From Abelmoschus esculentus (taxonomy: Eukaryota > Streptophyta > Magnoliopsida > Malvales > Malvaceae), in assembly GCA_035048815.1 (NCBI GenBank), contig JAUCBN010000018.1, positions 13,296,001-13,360,000 of the forward strand: a DNA stretch of 64,000 nucleotides, read 5' to 3'. A program made the translations under genes and the position numbers. This document shows positions 1 to 11,523 of this stretch, piece by piece (position 1 is the stretch's first letter; each line of letters starts with the position of its first letter). A model generated the notes under the pieces. It saw only the letters and a list, made by a program, of their open reading frames with translations. It was not told where the DNA came from and searched no databases.

Positions 1-624
1 ATGCTTCAATAGCTAACTTGATTATAAAATTTTTAAATCATGATAATTTATCATGATAAAACAGAAATTAATTATATTTTTCTTTATTGCTAACGACCAA
101 AACTAAAATTTTGATCTAATCAAATTTAACTTAATACTCAATGATCAAAACTAAAATTTTGATCCAATAAAATTAAATATATATTTTAAGTAAAATATAT
201 ATTTCTTAAATTAATGATAATGTATAAACCTAAAAAAAAAAATTCAACCGGATTAAGTATATATTCGATATAAAATATATATTTTTACTTAAATTCATCG
301 TATGTGAAAACTAAAGAAACAAAGACAATATAAAATTAAACGCAGATCCATATCAAAAAAAAATTATTTCTTGTTCAAAACTTAAATTGATGGAAAGAAC
401 AATTGATTTTCAATTTCATAAACTTAATTAATTGAAAAACAATCATGCATTGCAGATCGAAAAACCAAATATGTATCGCCGATTATAATAACAAAAGAAC
501 TTAATTTAGAATTAAAAACCTTAATATTATATTAGAGAAAGTAAACCGTACTATTATATTTAATTTTCGATCAATAATAACTAATTAAAACCCAAAAATT
601 ATGATCTTAATAATTCGACATATT
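1..624 (-). mobile_element. 5' internal leader of a copia-like LTR retrotransposon (partial)
   Basis: This stretch lies just downstream, on the minus strand, of the LTR at 643-1067 and its primer-binding site, so it should be the untranslated leader and perhaps the gag start of an element that continues off the left edge. It is strongly AT-rich and no long open frame is visible. Assignment is by position only. Confidence 0.5.
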
Positions 625-642
625 CCTGGCACTGATGTCACT
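625..642 (-). other. Primer-binding site, initiator-Met tRNA type (degenerate)
   Basis: Read on the minus strand, AGTGACATCAGTGCCAGG directly follows the LTR end ...CTAACA. It resembles the plant copia consensus GTGGTATCAGAGCCAGG, with a few substitutions. It fixes the element as minus-oriented and the LTR as the 5' LTR. Confidence 0.65.
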
Positions 643-1067
643 TGTTAGAATTAAAATATATTCGATACGAATATAAATCCAAGATCTATACATGTCAAAT
701 CATCAAAAACAATAAAATGTACCTGAATTAATCGATCGAGATTTTCCAGAGGATTTGATCTTTCAAGAAGTTAGGTTATCTTTTGTCACACAACTCTCAG
801 ACGGGAAAAAGAGATATGCAAGTTAACCTAATTCTTGGGGATCATAACCCCTTTATATAGTTGATTTAATAATCAATTATTAAGTATTTATAACTCTATC
901 CCTCATCAAATTATAAATACACCTTATGGTATCTACACTTTTAATTCAATGATATTTAATACCTATAACACATGTAACATAATTGATCACTTAATTATGT
1001 GTTAAACTTTATAATGGTAATATACATTATATATATATGCCCACTATTATTGAATTTTAATCCAACA
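643..1067 (-). mobile_element. 5' LTR of a copia-like retrotransposon, 425 bp
   Basis: On the minus strand the segment begins TGTTGGATTAAAATTC and ends AATTCTAACA, the TGTT...AACA termini usual for plant copia LTRs. A TATATAAAG box (plus 851-859) lies inside, and a primer-binding site follows immediately at 625-642. The second LTR and the target duplication cannot be checked because the element leaves the window. It could alternatively be a solo LTR with a chance PBS-like flank, but PBS position and orientation argue against that. Confidence 0.7.
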
Positions 1068-1980
1068 CTTTCAAGATTGTTGCGTTAGTAGTTTGACTCA
1101 ATAAGAAAAAAAAATAATGAATGCAAGTGAATTGATTTTTCTTTTGGACGTTCTGCATATTAAGGTATGGGATGCTTAGGAAAAGAAAAGTATATCTTAA
1201 AATAGGTGCATTTAACATCGTAAAACTTTTACTATGAAATTTGAGAGTTTACATTTTAAAAATTAAAACTTTAAGTTGTATCCATTTAATATTATCTTAT
1301 TTATTGTTTTCAAATTTATGATATACATTTGTAAGTATTATAAAATTTTAATATATTTTTATATTTTATTGAACTTATGTATTATTCATTTTCAATAGTT
1401 TATCAAATCAATTATTTGCAAAAGAGTTTTTAGTTTGGTGTTCAAGTTTTAGAATATAGACAGTTTATATACAAATTAATCAATAAGTATAATTATTTAT
1501 TTATGAAATTAAAGTATGTTATTGAACTTATGATACATAAAATTATAAGTATATAAATATAAATTAAAATATATCTATTCTTATCAAGTATATTAATTTT
1601 GTTAGTAACTTAAATAAGTGAAATAATTTATGTCAAATAATTAAATATTAAGTGTTGTGTTAATTTTATTATAAATATAAATATAATATTTCTTATTAAA
1701 AATGATTGTAAGTAAAAATACAAGTATAATATAAGTACTTATATTGTGTAACTAGAAATTTTCATATGTCAATTCTTATTAATTAAATAAATATTTTGTA
1801 TTGAATGAGTTATTATTAATCAAGTATTAAATTATTTAATAAAATTTAAAGTATAGTATTGTAATTTATAAAATGAGTTAGTATTAGGTAATAGGTATAT
1901 TTGATTATTATTTAATATTTGATATTTAACATTTTAAATTTATTAAATCATTAAATTGTAAATATTTTCAATCAAATGTC
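1068..1980. other. AT-rich intergenic stretch, no feature seen
   Basis: Very AT-rich sequence without open frames, terminal repeats or recognisable motifs. Confidence 0.6.
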
Positions 1981-2350
1981 AGGTAAATATAATGTTGATA
2001 TTAGTTCAGGTTAATAGCAGGTCGAATCATTTATCAAGTCGAGTTTAAAACAAGTCGGGTTCAAAACAGGTTAGGTAAGATTAGGTCTCGGGTCAATTCA
2101 GTCGGATAATATCGGTTATCTACCAGGTCAGACTCAAGTCGAGTTTCAGGTCTCGGGTCAATTCAGTCAGATACAGGTCGAGTTTCAGGTCCACAGTAAC
2201 CGGTTGAAAACGGGTTCGGGTTATTCTCGGTCGTATACAGTTTGGGTTTAATTGTTACAGTAACAGGTCTAACTCGGGATCAGATCAACAATAGTCGAAT
2301 ACAGATCAGATTCGAATCATTATATTCTCAGACCAAACCAAGTTCTGACT
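1981..2350. repeat. Degenerate short repeats rich in GGTCGGGT / GTCGAGTTTCAGGT
   Basis: This GC-richer island is made of imperfect copies of motifs such as AGTCGAGTTT, CAGGTCTCGGGTCAATTC and GGTCGAGTTTCAGG. The phrase GGTCTCGGGTCAATTCAG recurs around 2084 and 2149. Plants carry similar GGGTCGGGTC-type low-complexity tracts inside non-autonomous transposons, but I could not find terminal inverted repeats here, so it is called only a repeat. Confidence 0.55.
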
Positions 2351-2513
2351 TAAACATATTTAAAAAAGATTTTTAGATCGAGTCAACTTTTTACATTCTC
2401 AAACAGAGAGATGTCGTGTTTCTCTATGATCTACGTTGTATAGCACGTAGGTTACTAAGCTAAGATCTACACCTAGATGAAAAGGCTTAGGCAACTTGTC
2501 AATTGGCATAGCC

Positions 2514-2539
2514 GCGTAGGCATATCGTGTAGCCTACGC
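2514..2539. repeat. Small perfect hairpin GCGTAGGC / GCCTACGC
   Basis: An 8-bp perfect inverted repeat (2514-2521 and 2532-2539) encloses a 10-nt loop. It lies in a locally GC-richer segment that also repeats ACGTAGG nearby. No function can be assigned. Confidence 0.5.
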
Positions 2540-3665
2540 AGATGTTTTCACACTCTTTTTACTCTCTCTATGACAAATATCACTATCACAATTAATTGGT
2601 TGAGTTCCAACCACCAACTACCAACTACCACATAATAAAGACCATACACATGGTTGGTTGGTCGTTCCAACTTCAACCAACAGTTTTACAGTTTGTCATC
2701 ACATGCAGTCCACAACACCTTGTTTCCTCTCCTCGGGAGGATAGTTTATAATTTATAATATATCATTTTCATTCGGTTATTTTTTCTTTTATATTCGGCT
2801 AACACGAAATGGTTGCTATTTGTTATTGTTGGTTGAGTTTGTGGTATAATAATTTAATTAACGATTAAAAATATTATAATTAAAATATTAAAAAATATAA
2901 AATTTAAAACATATTACTATAACAAAATTTTTATATTTTTTATTATGTTTTTTGTTAATAATATTTTTTAATTTTAAAAATTAAGGGAAGAATCGCACTC
3001 CCCAATTATTTCTTTTATTTATTTCTTCTCTTTGGTTCCTCTCAGCGAATCCAACAGGGTTTAAGCACCTTAAAGCCGTCCTAATTCTTGAGTTATGAAT
3101 GTTTGCGGAAGTGTCAAACCTAAATTAAAAAGATAAATAAATGTTTGCGGAAGTCAATTTTTTTAACTATTTTAAAAAAATCATTTTAAAAAAAATCAAC
3201 GAGCGAAGGAGTATTTAAAACTAAATTTAAATTATTTAGGATTGTTGTTACGATGGATTGATATTTTTCACCGCAATAACAATAAAAAAATGCAACCTTA
3301 GTTTATGTGGTCTTATCTTAGAGTTTCAAAAGCACACTTTTATAATTTCTTCGTGTTATATTCACTGATGGAATATGGTGAAAGTGTTTGAGGGAGTTAA
3401 TTTAATTTTTTAAAATAAATATTTAAATTAAAAATTTTAATTTGTATATATTTTTTAAAAAATTGGAGTCTAAGTATTTTTTAATTTGATAAATTTAATG
3501 AAAACTTTTAAAAATTATGGGAGAGATTTATTTGTACATTGAAAAATTATGAAGCTTAATGTGAATTTTAAAAAATATATATGAGGACCAAATTATATTT
3601 TTTAAAATTTAAAGGAACTAAATTATAAATTTTCCAAAATTTATGAAGGTCAGGCATACAGGTTC
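2540..3665. other. Intergenic, no gene seen
   Basis: It contains imperfect GGTTGG/CCAACC runs around 2590-2690 and otherwise AT-rich DNA with poly-A and poly-T tracts. No coding frame or element end was recognised. Confidence 0.55.
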
Positions 3666-3674
3666 TTATGAGAT

Positions 3675-4201
3675 GAGAAATTATTATATGAATCCGTTTC
3701 ACCACTTAAGATATAGTCCCCAACCAATTAAATTTAGACACATAATATATCATATTTACACATAAGCATTGTCCAAATAATCCAATTTAATGTCTTTGAT
3801 TTAAAAAAAATATTACCAAAGATTTCTTATGTCATCTTTCTCTTTGTTCATTAAAATTTTCCTAATTAATTTTTTATATAGATTTAGGGTTTAAGTTTAG
3901 AGTTTAGGATTAGAGATTAAGGGTTTAAGGGTTAGGGTTAGGGTTTAAGGTTAGAGTTTAAGTTTTAGGGTTAGAATTAGGGGTTAGAAAAAATTAATTA
4001 AAAAATTGAACAATAAAGAGAATGACACCATAAAAAAATCTTTAGTAATATTTTTTCTTTTTTAAATCAAAGGCATTAAAGTGGATAATTTGGATGATGC
4101 TTATGTGTGAATATGATATGAAAAAAAAATATTATGTGTCTTAATTTAATTGGTTGATATCATATCCTAGGTGATGAAACGGGTCCATATAATAATTTCT
4201 C
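3675..4201. mobile_element. Mutator-like foldback element (MULE-type MITE), 527 bp
   Basis: Two arms of about 210 bp are imperfect inverted repeats. The left arm starts GAGAAATTATTATATG and the right arm ends CATATAATAATTTCTC. They stay alignable inward through ATTAAATTTAGACACATAAT and CACATAAGCAT to the poly-A/T rich inner ends near 3885 and 3990. The identical 9-bp word TTATGAGAT flanks both sides (3666-3674 and 4202-4210). A 9-bp target duplication with long terminal inverted repeats is the Mutator-like signature. There is no coding capacity, so it would need a transposase in trans. The loop is telomere-like repeat, annotated separately. Confidence 0.8.
3889..3987 (+). repeat. Degenerate plant telomere-like (TTTAGGG)n tract in the loop of the foldback element
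   Basis: About 100 bp consist almost entirely of variants of TTTAGGG: TTTAGGGTTTAAG, GGGTTTAAGGGTTAGGG, GGGTTAGGGTTTAAGG and so on. It fills exactly the space between the two inverted arms, so it behaves as the core of the foldback element and not as an independent chromosome end. Confidence 0.8.
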
Positions 4202-4281
4202 TTATGAGATTCCTCCATTGGTTATAATCGAATTTTCATTTATAGAAATCTTGTCGGGGTTCGAAAATAAATTGATAACTA

Positions 4282-5042
4282 CAGGGGTGAATCTAGAAAA
4301 TAATCATTGGCTGGGCGGATTTAAATATTAATAATAATTATTTAATATATTTTTTATATATAATATTAAATTTTAAAATTTTCTTATTTAATAATCTTCA
4401 AATTTCTTTTATTATTATATTCAAAAAATATTATCTATATATTTATTTAAATAAAATTAAATATTTTTAAATAAATTATTATTTATAATTTAATTAATTT
4501 TTTAAAAATATAAGTCATGAAAATATGAATTTATTTAAAATTAACATGAAAATATATTACATTTTCATTATGTTTTAAGTTATTTTTTTATATGTTATGC
4601 GAGAGTTATAAGCTTTTTACTACAAATATGTTTTTAAAATTTAATTTTTAATTTTAATTTTAATTATGTTTTGTTATTTGAATTTTATGATCATTATATA
4701 CTAAGATAAAATCCTAGAATACTTGAAAAATTATATTTTAAAGAATATATATTTAATAATTAATAATCAAAATATACATATTTTAAAATAATTATATAAT
4801 ACTTATAAATATAATAAAAATAAAAACAATCTCATTATTTCTATTGTTATCTTTTATTTCAATTAAATATTATTTTTTAAATTATTCTAAAATTTAAAAA
4901 TTAAATTAAAATTTTAGATTAGACCATTTCTTTTATTTTTACTGGTCAAAAACCTAATTTTTATTAATATTATAATATAAAATAAATAGCAATATTGTTT
5001 GGCATTGGGGTGGGTCAAGGCCTAGGCTCAGATCTGTCCCTG
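4282..5042. mobile_element. hAT-like non-autonomous element, 761 bp
   Basis: The left end CAGGGGTGAATCTAGA and the reverse complement of the right end, CAGGGACAGATCTGA, form a short terminal inverted repeat of the CAGGG hAT type. The flanking 8-mers GATAACTA (4274-4281) and AATAATTA (5043-5050) match at 6 of 8 positions, both mismatches being transitions, consistent with an aged 8-bp duplication. The interior is AT-rich and encodes no transposase; short frames at the right edge are low-complexity and not believed. Confidence 0.6.
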
Positions 5043-6778
5043 AATAATTATATATCCAAAATTTTGAATTATAAAATTTTAAAATATAACTTTTTATACT
5101 CTGATAGGAAAAGAAGAAAATTAAAAAAAATGAAATTGAGAGAGGTTGGTAACTTTGTAAAAAAATTGAATAAGATAATAAGAATAACGATACGAAACAA
5201 AGTAAAAAAGAGAAAAGAAAACACAATTCGATGCATAAAATTCGATCAACAAGAAAAATATAATGAAGGAGAAAGGAAAATGGTAAGAACCAAAGATTCA
5301 ATAATTGATTTAGTGGTTAAAGATATTTATATTATTTTATTTTATATGAGTCGATATAAAAATATAATATTTCTCTATTTGAAAAAACGGTAAGAACCAC
5401 ACCAAGAGTCGTTTCTGAGATTTTAGTGGCCAAAGATAAATCTAAAAGGAAAGTCCTAATAATAAATATTAAAAAAAATTAAGAGCGTAAAAATAAATTA
5501 ATTTATTTATAAATTATTTTTTAGTACACTAAATAATTATCAAATAAAAAAATCAAGTAATTTTATTAAACATTGAATAACTTACACAAAACAACTTTTA
5601 CAAGCATTTTTTATATATATTATATAATAAAAATTATAAATAAATGTATAGAGAGAGTGATAGCACTTTAGTCTTTGTTGTTAAAGCTCTACCTCAAACT
5701 TAGTTATAGCATATCAACAGTAAATCTCATAAACTATAATATTTTTTTATAAAGGAATCATTGACTTCTTGAAATATCGAATCAGAAACTATAAATAAAA
5801 AGTTTAAAATAAATTATAAGAAAATAACATAAGAAAAATATGATGTGATGAGAAATTCAGATGTAAAGAATAAGAACAAATTAAAATATTATTTATAGGT
5901 ATATATGGATTTTTATTCTTAATTTAAAATAAAAAATATTATTATAATAATCTTAATTATGGTCTCATAATACACTAATATCTTTACTATTTAGATATCA
6001 ACAACATTATAATTAATTATGAAATCTATCATTTTTTAACGATACTTCTAAAATTTATTTAATAATATAATAATAAAAATATAATTAAACTTCAAAAATA
6101 ACTAAAGCTAAGAGGCCACTTTAATTTTAAGTTTCTTAAAAACATTAAAATCTTCTAAACTTTAATATAATTCAATGAAAAAAATTAATTCCAACCCTAA
6201 TAATTATTTTATTTTATTGACCAATGAGCTATGACTCTAAGCCGTCGCCCCTGTTGCCAAGGGATCAGGGATTGCTCTGACCACACCAGTAAGTAATGGG
6301 AACGAAAAAAAGCTATATATTTATTAAATTCAAAGTATTCACATTTTATCCTTGTCATCGTTAAAATGTACGAATAATAAATTTTGTATTATTCATAAGA
6401 TAGGTGTTTATGGTAGGATATCCGTATTATTTAACGTAAATATTAGTTAATTGTCATAATAATTATTAAATTATAATTTCATTGTTATAAAATGATTAAC
6501 TACTTTAATCGCTAATGATTAACTATTATTAACGGTTTAGTTATAAGTTAACATGTAATCTATTGAAGTTTTATTATGGTAAACTATCACAAATATCATC
6601 AAACTATTAGCATGGACTCGTTTATACCACTGAATTTTTATTTTATTCAATCATAACTCTAAACTTTATTTTAGTTTTAATTATGCTATAAAACCATTAA
6701 TTTGTTAACGATGTGGATGGCATGACCAAAACATCTTTTCAACATGTTATTAATGCTCAAAACAACATCGTTTTATGT
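5043..6778. other. AT-rich intergenic stretch, no gene seen
   Basis: Short Phe/Ile/Lys-rich frames near 5000-5390 follow base composition and have no recognisable domain. A GC-richer patch near 6235-6300 was not identified. Confidence 0.55.
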
Positions 6779-6783
6779 ATTAA

Positions 6784-9229
6784 TGTAACTTCCTCGATCC
6801 GGATGTAATATTGGACCTCCGACCTAAAATTCGTATTTCAAATTTTTGCTCAAAAAGCTCATTTAAATCCAATAAAAGTCTATTCATTTTACACCCTCTC
6901 AACTGAGTATCATGCTACCACTAATCAGCTTGCACGTGATTGTCTTGTCCCGTCCTATGAAAGTCTACAGCTCCTCGTCTTCTCACCCTCTCAACTGGTG
7001 TCTCTCGAGGTATAGATGTTAGCCTCACAATAACTCTCACAATCCGATGCAAAACCCGATTCAACTATAAATTGTATGAAGTTCTAAAAATATGGATCAT
7101 TACAAGTATTCGACTTAAAACCAAATTAACATAAGAGTTACATCATATATATTTCCTACAAGTACATAGCCCAATTGCATCAAATGATTGTACACTGACA
7201 CAAAGTCGATGCTGAGAATCCGATCACGATAGTACTCCTCCGATCCGCTTTGTCACCTAAACTACGTATGGAAACACATTTCGAAATATTGAGCTACAAA
7301 AGCTCATTCGGTACACTACCACTCGGCCATATATCACACATATCATAAATAAAGCAATATTGTACATTTGATAACATGCATGGTATGCTTACGCTACCAT
7401 TATCGCCTAAACACATGGAATTATGAATGTATATTATCTCACACAACATATACATATCAAACATAAACATAAGATAGTGAGGCTCGCATTCAAACACCAT
7501 CAGGATCTTACACTCAAGGATTTGAGGCTCGCGTTCACACAACATTGGGATTCTCCAAATCTCATACTCGGAATATTACATCGAACATCTTCGAATGAGA
7601 CCGCGTCCACACAACATTAGGATCCTTCATTCGGGATAGTCTTCATCGTGTTGCAACACTATTTCTTGGGTATCCAGATTTTCATCACACAAGGGTTTTC
7701 ATAAGTTAAGCAACCTATCAGCAAACAACAATGTTCTAACTAACACATAGCTCAGAAAACCACTAAGAATCCCTTTGATTTCTACCATTCCTTTAAACCT
7801 TTAAGATTTACCAAGTCTTTAGTCCAATTATTCGTATATGAGATTTAATTTATCAGTTTCTCAATTTTAACATTTATTTTGTATCACAAGAGACTCTTAG
7901 AATCTATTATCACAAATTATAAAGTCCTAGAATTCAAATGCTAGTTTTTGGATAGATTGCCTAACGAGTACTAATACGTTTATAGGATATACCGGTACGC
8001 CACCCAATATCGATACGACTTGGGGGGCGTATCGATACGCTAATATCTTCTAAGAGCCCAAGTTAACTACTTGTACTGATACGGCCTAACTCTGTATCGG
8101 TATCGATTCATACCCGTATCGTTAAGCCTATATGGCGTACCGATACACCTACTTATTAAGAATCAATGCAACAGTGGTATCGATACGCCTCCGTATACCA
8201 ATACTCAAAATGTCTCTGAAATTTGAATTATGCAAGGGGTATCGGTAAATGGGTTATCGTACCAATACACCTACTATAATTTCCCCATAAATCTACTCTA
8301 TAGTACCAATATACTCCCAAATCGTGCGATACGTCTATACAAAAATACAGGCCAAAACCTGAAATACACCAAAAACCCTTGTCAAAACTATATGGTTGAT
8401 TCCCAAATCATTCCTACACGTTATAGGAAAAGTTTAAAGTCTGCTGCTACCAATTTTAAGTCATGAATCGTCCAACCCATAATTCACCATTAAAGGACAT
8501 TCTCAAACTACCAAATAAGCTAAACAAGAAATCAACATGCAATACAATCTAATTTCATGAGATATAGGATGAATTGGGAGTTAGTGATGTACTAACCTTA
8601 AACAAAACGAGCTGTAAACCAAGATCTCCCACTTCCTTAAGCTTTCTCTATGCCAAGCCTTCTTAAGGATTTTTCAACTTCTTTGTCTATAAGAAAGAGT
8701 TCCCAAACTTCTTTCTCTACAAGAAAGAGTTAAACTTGATATTAGACAATACTAATAAGAAAGCTCCTCAGCACCCCTCTCTCGTTCTTGTCTCTTCAAG
8801 CACACCAACAATTTCCTCCACCAAACCTCAACATATTTTCCTTAATTGATAGATCTCCAACAGCTCTACAACTTTATTTAAAGTCTCAAAACTAGATTCC
8901 TAACCAAAGCTGCCAAGCTTGAAGCTTCAATCAACTTTCTCTTTTGTTGAGAGAGGAAGAAGATGAGAAGAAAAAACAAAGGTTGATGACTTCACCAAAT
9001 CAAATCCCTTTGCAGAGCATTACTTCTCTCCCTTTCTCGTTGTCATCCAAATATAAAATTACCATAAAAACCTCTCAAAAACCACTTTGGACCCAAAAAA
9101 ACCCAACACGCCCAAACATAAGGTCTAAAACCAACTCAACTCAAGCCCGAGTCCCAAACGAGGCCCAAACGTCGAAGTCCAACGCGTTGGGTTAATCTAA
9201 CACTCAAATTCAAAATTTGGATCGTTATA
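6784..9229 (-). mobile_element. Solo LTR of a Ty3-gypsy-like element, about 2.45 kb
   Basis: The segment starts TGTAACTTCCTCGATCC and ends GGATCGTTATA, an imperfect terminal inverted repeat. It is bounded by the identical 5-mer ATTAA on both sides (6779-6783 and 9230-9234), the target duplication expected of an LTR integration. No gag or pol is present inside, so unequal recombination to a solo LTR is the simplest reading. Minus orientation is preferred because the minus-strand start (TATAACGATCCAAATTTTG) resembles common gypsy LTR starts, with TG mutated to TA. A short non-autonomous element with no paired LTRs is the alternative. Confidence 0.8.
7985..8345. repeat. Cluster of CGTATCGATACG-type palindromic words inside the solo LTR
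   Basis: Variants of GTATCGATACG (for example ATATCGATACGA, GCGTATCGATACGC, GGTATCGATACGCC and GCGTACCGATACACC) recur about ten times in roughly 350 bp. They are part of the LTR, and the motif is itself palindromic around ATCGAT. No function is known to me. Confidence 0.6.
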
Positions 9230-9234
9230 ATTAA

Positions 9235-10560
9235 ACTTTTAGGTGTTTTATCAGTTTCATGTTTAATGGTGAAGTTTTATTGTAAAAATAAAATGTAAAA
9301 CAAGCTAAAATAAACCACTAATAATTTTGGAAGAAAAATTAAAAGAAGAAGAATACACACTTGAATCATTTTCTCTTATTATTATATTTGAAATGGTTTA
9401 TTTGTATGCATTGAACTAGAAATAATTTCCCATCAAATACACCCAATTTATTTTTCTTTCTATTTTTCCATTCTCCTTTTCTTTTAATTTTCCACCCTAT
9501 AAAGGAATAATTTATGAGGTAGATTAACTTTTTCTTCAGCCTCTAAGGAATCTTGAAAAACTTTCATTCACACTACTTTTTCCTTTCATATTCAATGCTT
9601 TAAACAGAATTTATAGGGAAAGTGTGGGGGTATATGAGCACTGGGGAAGATATGGTTCCTAAGCTTTGGTAGGATTCGAAATGGCCGGAGAAGAGGCTTT
9701 CTCTCCTTCCCTTAGTGTGAACTTGTCTTTGCATCTTTACAAGTAGAGAATAAGAATATTGAAATGACTGATATTTTTGACACTCCCACCAGGCCACCAC
9801 CTCGAAATTCCCTCATCTCTGGCCACTTGACCCGTGATAGATATTAGTGGAAGTTCAATGACTATTTTTTATTTTAATTCTATTACCGTAGGTTTTAAAA
9901 TTGTTTTATACTCGAAACGAAGATCGAACCCTGATCACTTATTCTAGTTAAAGTAGGATAGACTCGCATATTTATACATTTTAATGTTGAAATTATCATG
10001 TGTGATGTCTAGTATAGTGTGCCAATGATGGGCTACTGGTATCTGTATGTATCCCCACATGCCACTGCAGATGAGAAAAGGAAATCACAAGAACCTCCCA
10101 ACGTGATTTGGGTGATCCCAGATGCTTCCATTGTTATTAAATGGACCAATCTTCAATTATTGAGCAATGGCTCTATCCAATTAGACATTTGAAAGACAAG
10201 GGCATGCAATTTGTTTATTGAAAGCTTCTCAAAATTTCCTCAGCTGATATAGATTGCTGGATTGAAATTCATGGCCATTGGCATTGGTTTTAGTCTGTTG
10301 CTCGGCTCAATTATTTGAACCCCATTGGTCAACCCTCAAAAACTAGAATTATTTCAATACTGAAACTAGCCCCAGAGCTACTATAATTACGTCAAAGCTC
10401 GTATAATAATACATTGAGATTTTATGTCAAAGCTACTGTAATTAAGTCAAAGCACACATGAAATATTGATTAGGAGAAAAAAATCATACATAAAGGATTG
10501 TTATTTTATTTTCTTTTTCTTAATTAATATATCAAGTGTATTTTTATAATTTTAATCGAC
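9235..10560. other. Intergenic DNA 3' of the RAP2-4-like gene, no gene seen
   Basis: Unique-looking AT-rich DNA. A 66-codon minus-strand frame at 9600-9800 has no recognisable motif and no relatives in the window, so it is not annotated as a gene. Two short repeats of TCAAAGCTACTGTAATTA type occur near 10378-10450. Confidence 0.5.
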
Positions 10561-10561
10561 G

Positions 10562-10865
10562 CGGTATGTTGATTACAAGAGAAAATGATATGACAGTTTA
10601 TAACATGTATTTTTTTTCCTCTTAGTCTGTCATTGATTTTTTAACAGTAGGATATCAAAATAAAAACAAGATGTAGTAGCATTAAGGTCTATTTTATTAA
10701 AAAAAGATGTAATATGCTGATTAGAATAGAGAAAGTGATATGAGAACTTATAACATATGATTTTTTTTTTTAATTAATCAATCATTGATTTTTTAATAAT
10801 AGAATATCAAAATAAAAACAAAACGTATGGTTGAGCACCATTTTATTGAAAAATAACAAGATAAA
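10562..10865. repeat. Two-copy tandem duplication, period about 152 bp
   Basis: The block containing TATGTTGATTA, TTATAACATGTATTTT, TCATTGATTTTTTAA and ATATCAAAATAAAAAC occurs twice in direct orientation. For example ATATCAAAATAAAAAC is at 10652 and again at 10804. The copies differ by numerous substitutions, so the duplication is old. Confidence 0.7.
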
Positions 10866-11523
10866 AAAGTATAAATAAAATACGAAATACGCAGTTAACC
10901 CTAAAACATTTGACCCCATTCTGAATTTATTTTTCATTATCTTTTCTAGTCATGTTGCGTTACATAATTTACTTGCTTGCCGCTATTGCTTTGGCAACTT
11001 ATGAGGTTCATGTTTACAAGGAATCTTTGCTTCACCATATTATTAACCTGAGGTATCAACTTTTTACATTTGAAATTCGGAATTAATCTATAAGAATATC
11101 GTTCGATTTATTCGAAAAATTCATAGTTTTGTCCTACAAAATTACAGAGAAAAAAAATGTCAACAATAGGCAGGCAGTTTTAAGAATCAAACACCAGCAC
11201 ATGCAAACCATATACATAAAAGATGAAATATGTTATTAATATTACTAAACTTTACACTGGACCTATAATAATGCAACAAAAGCATGAACTTGGAGGTCTC
11301 CAATGGCCGTTGCAAGGATAAAAAGTACCAGCAAGACCAGTCTACAAGGGAGATACCTCTCTTACTCTTACAACATATTAACATTGACATAGAACAACTC
11401 TGTAGCAACTCTGCAAATGTCAAAAATTTCATTGCAGAGGCTACTAGAGATGTGTACTAGGAAACCCTAAATGACACTAGAAAAAGATTACATGATAGTA
11501 GTTGTAATTTTGTCCTTGAAGAC

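Noticed and set aside
3889..3987. True telomere or chromosome end
   Set aside because: The tract is short, degenerate and enclosed by inverted arms with a 9-bp target duplication, with ordinary DNA on both sides.
4954..5393. Overlapping open frames of 115 and 132 codons on opposite strands
   Set aside because: Low-complexity Phe/Ile/Leu or Lys/Ile compositions that mirror AT-rich DNA; they straddle the end of a hAT-like element and have no domain.
8944..9195. 83-codon frame inside the solo LTR
   Set aside because: It lies wholly within the LTR, on the strand opposite to its inferred transcription, and has no motif.
9600..9800. 66-codon minus-strand frame near the RAP2-4-like gene
   Set aside because: No recognisable domain, and no paralogue or promoter signal; likely chance.
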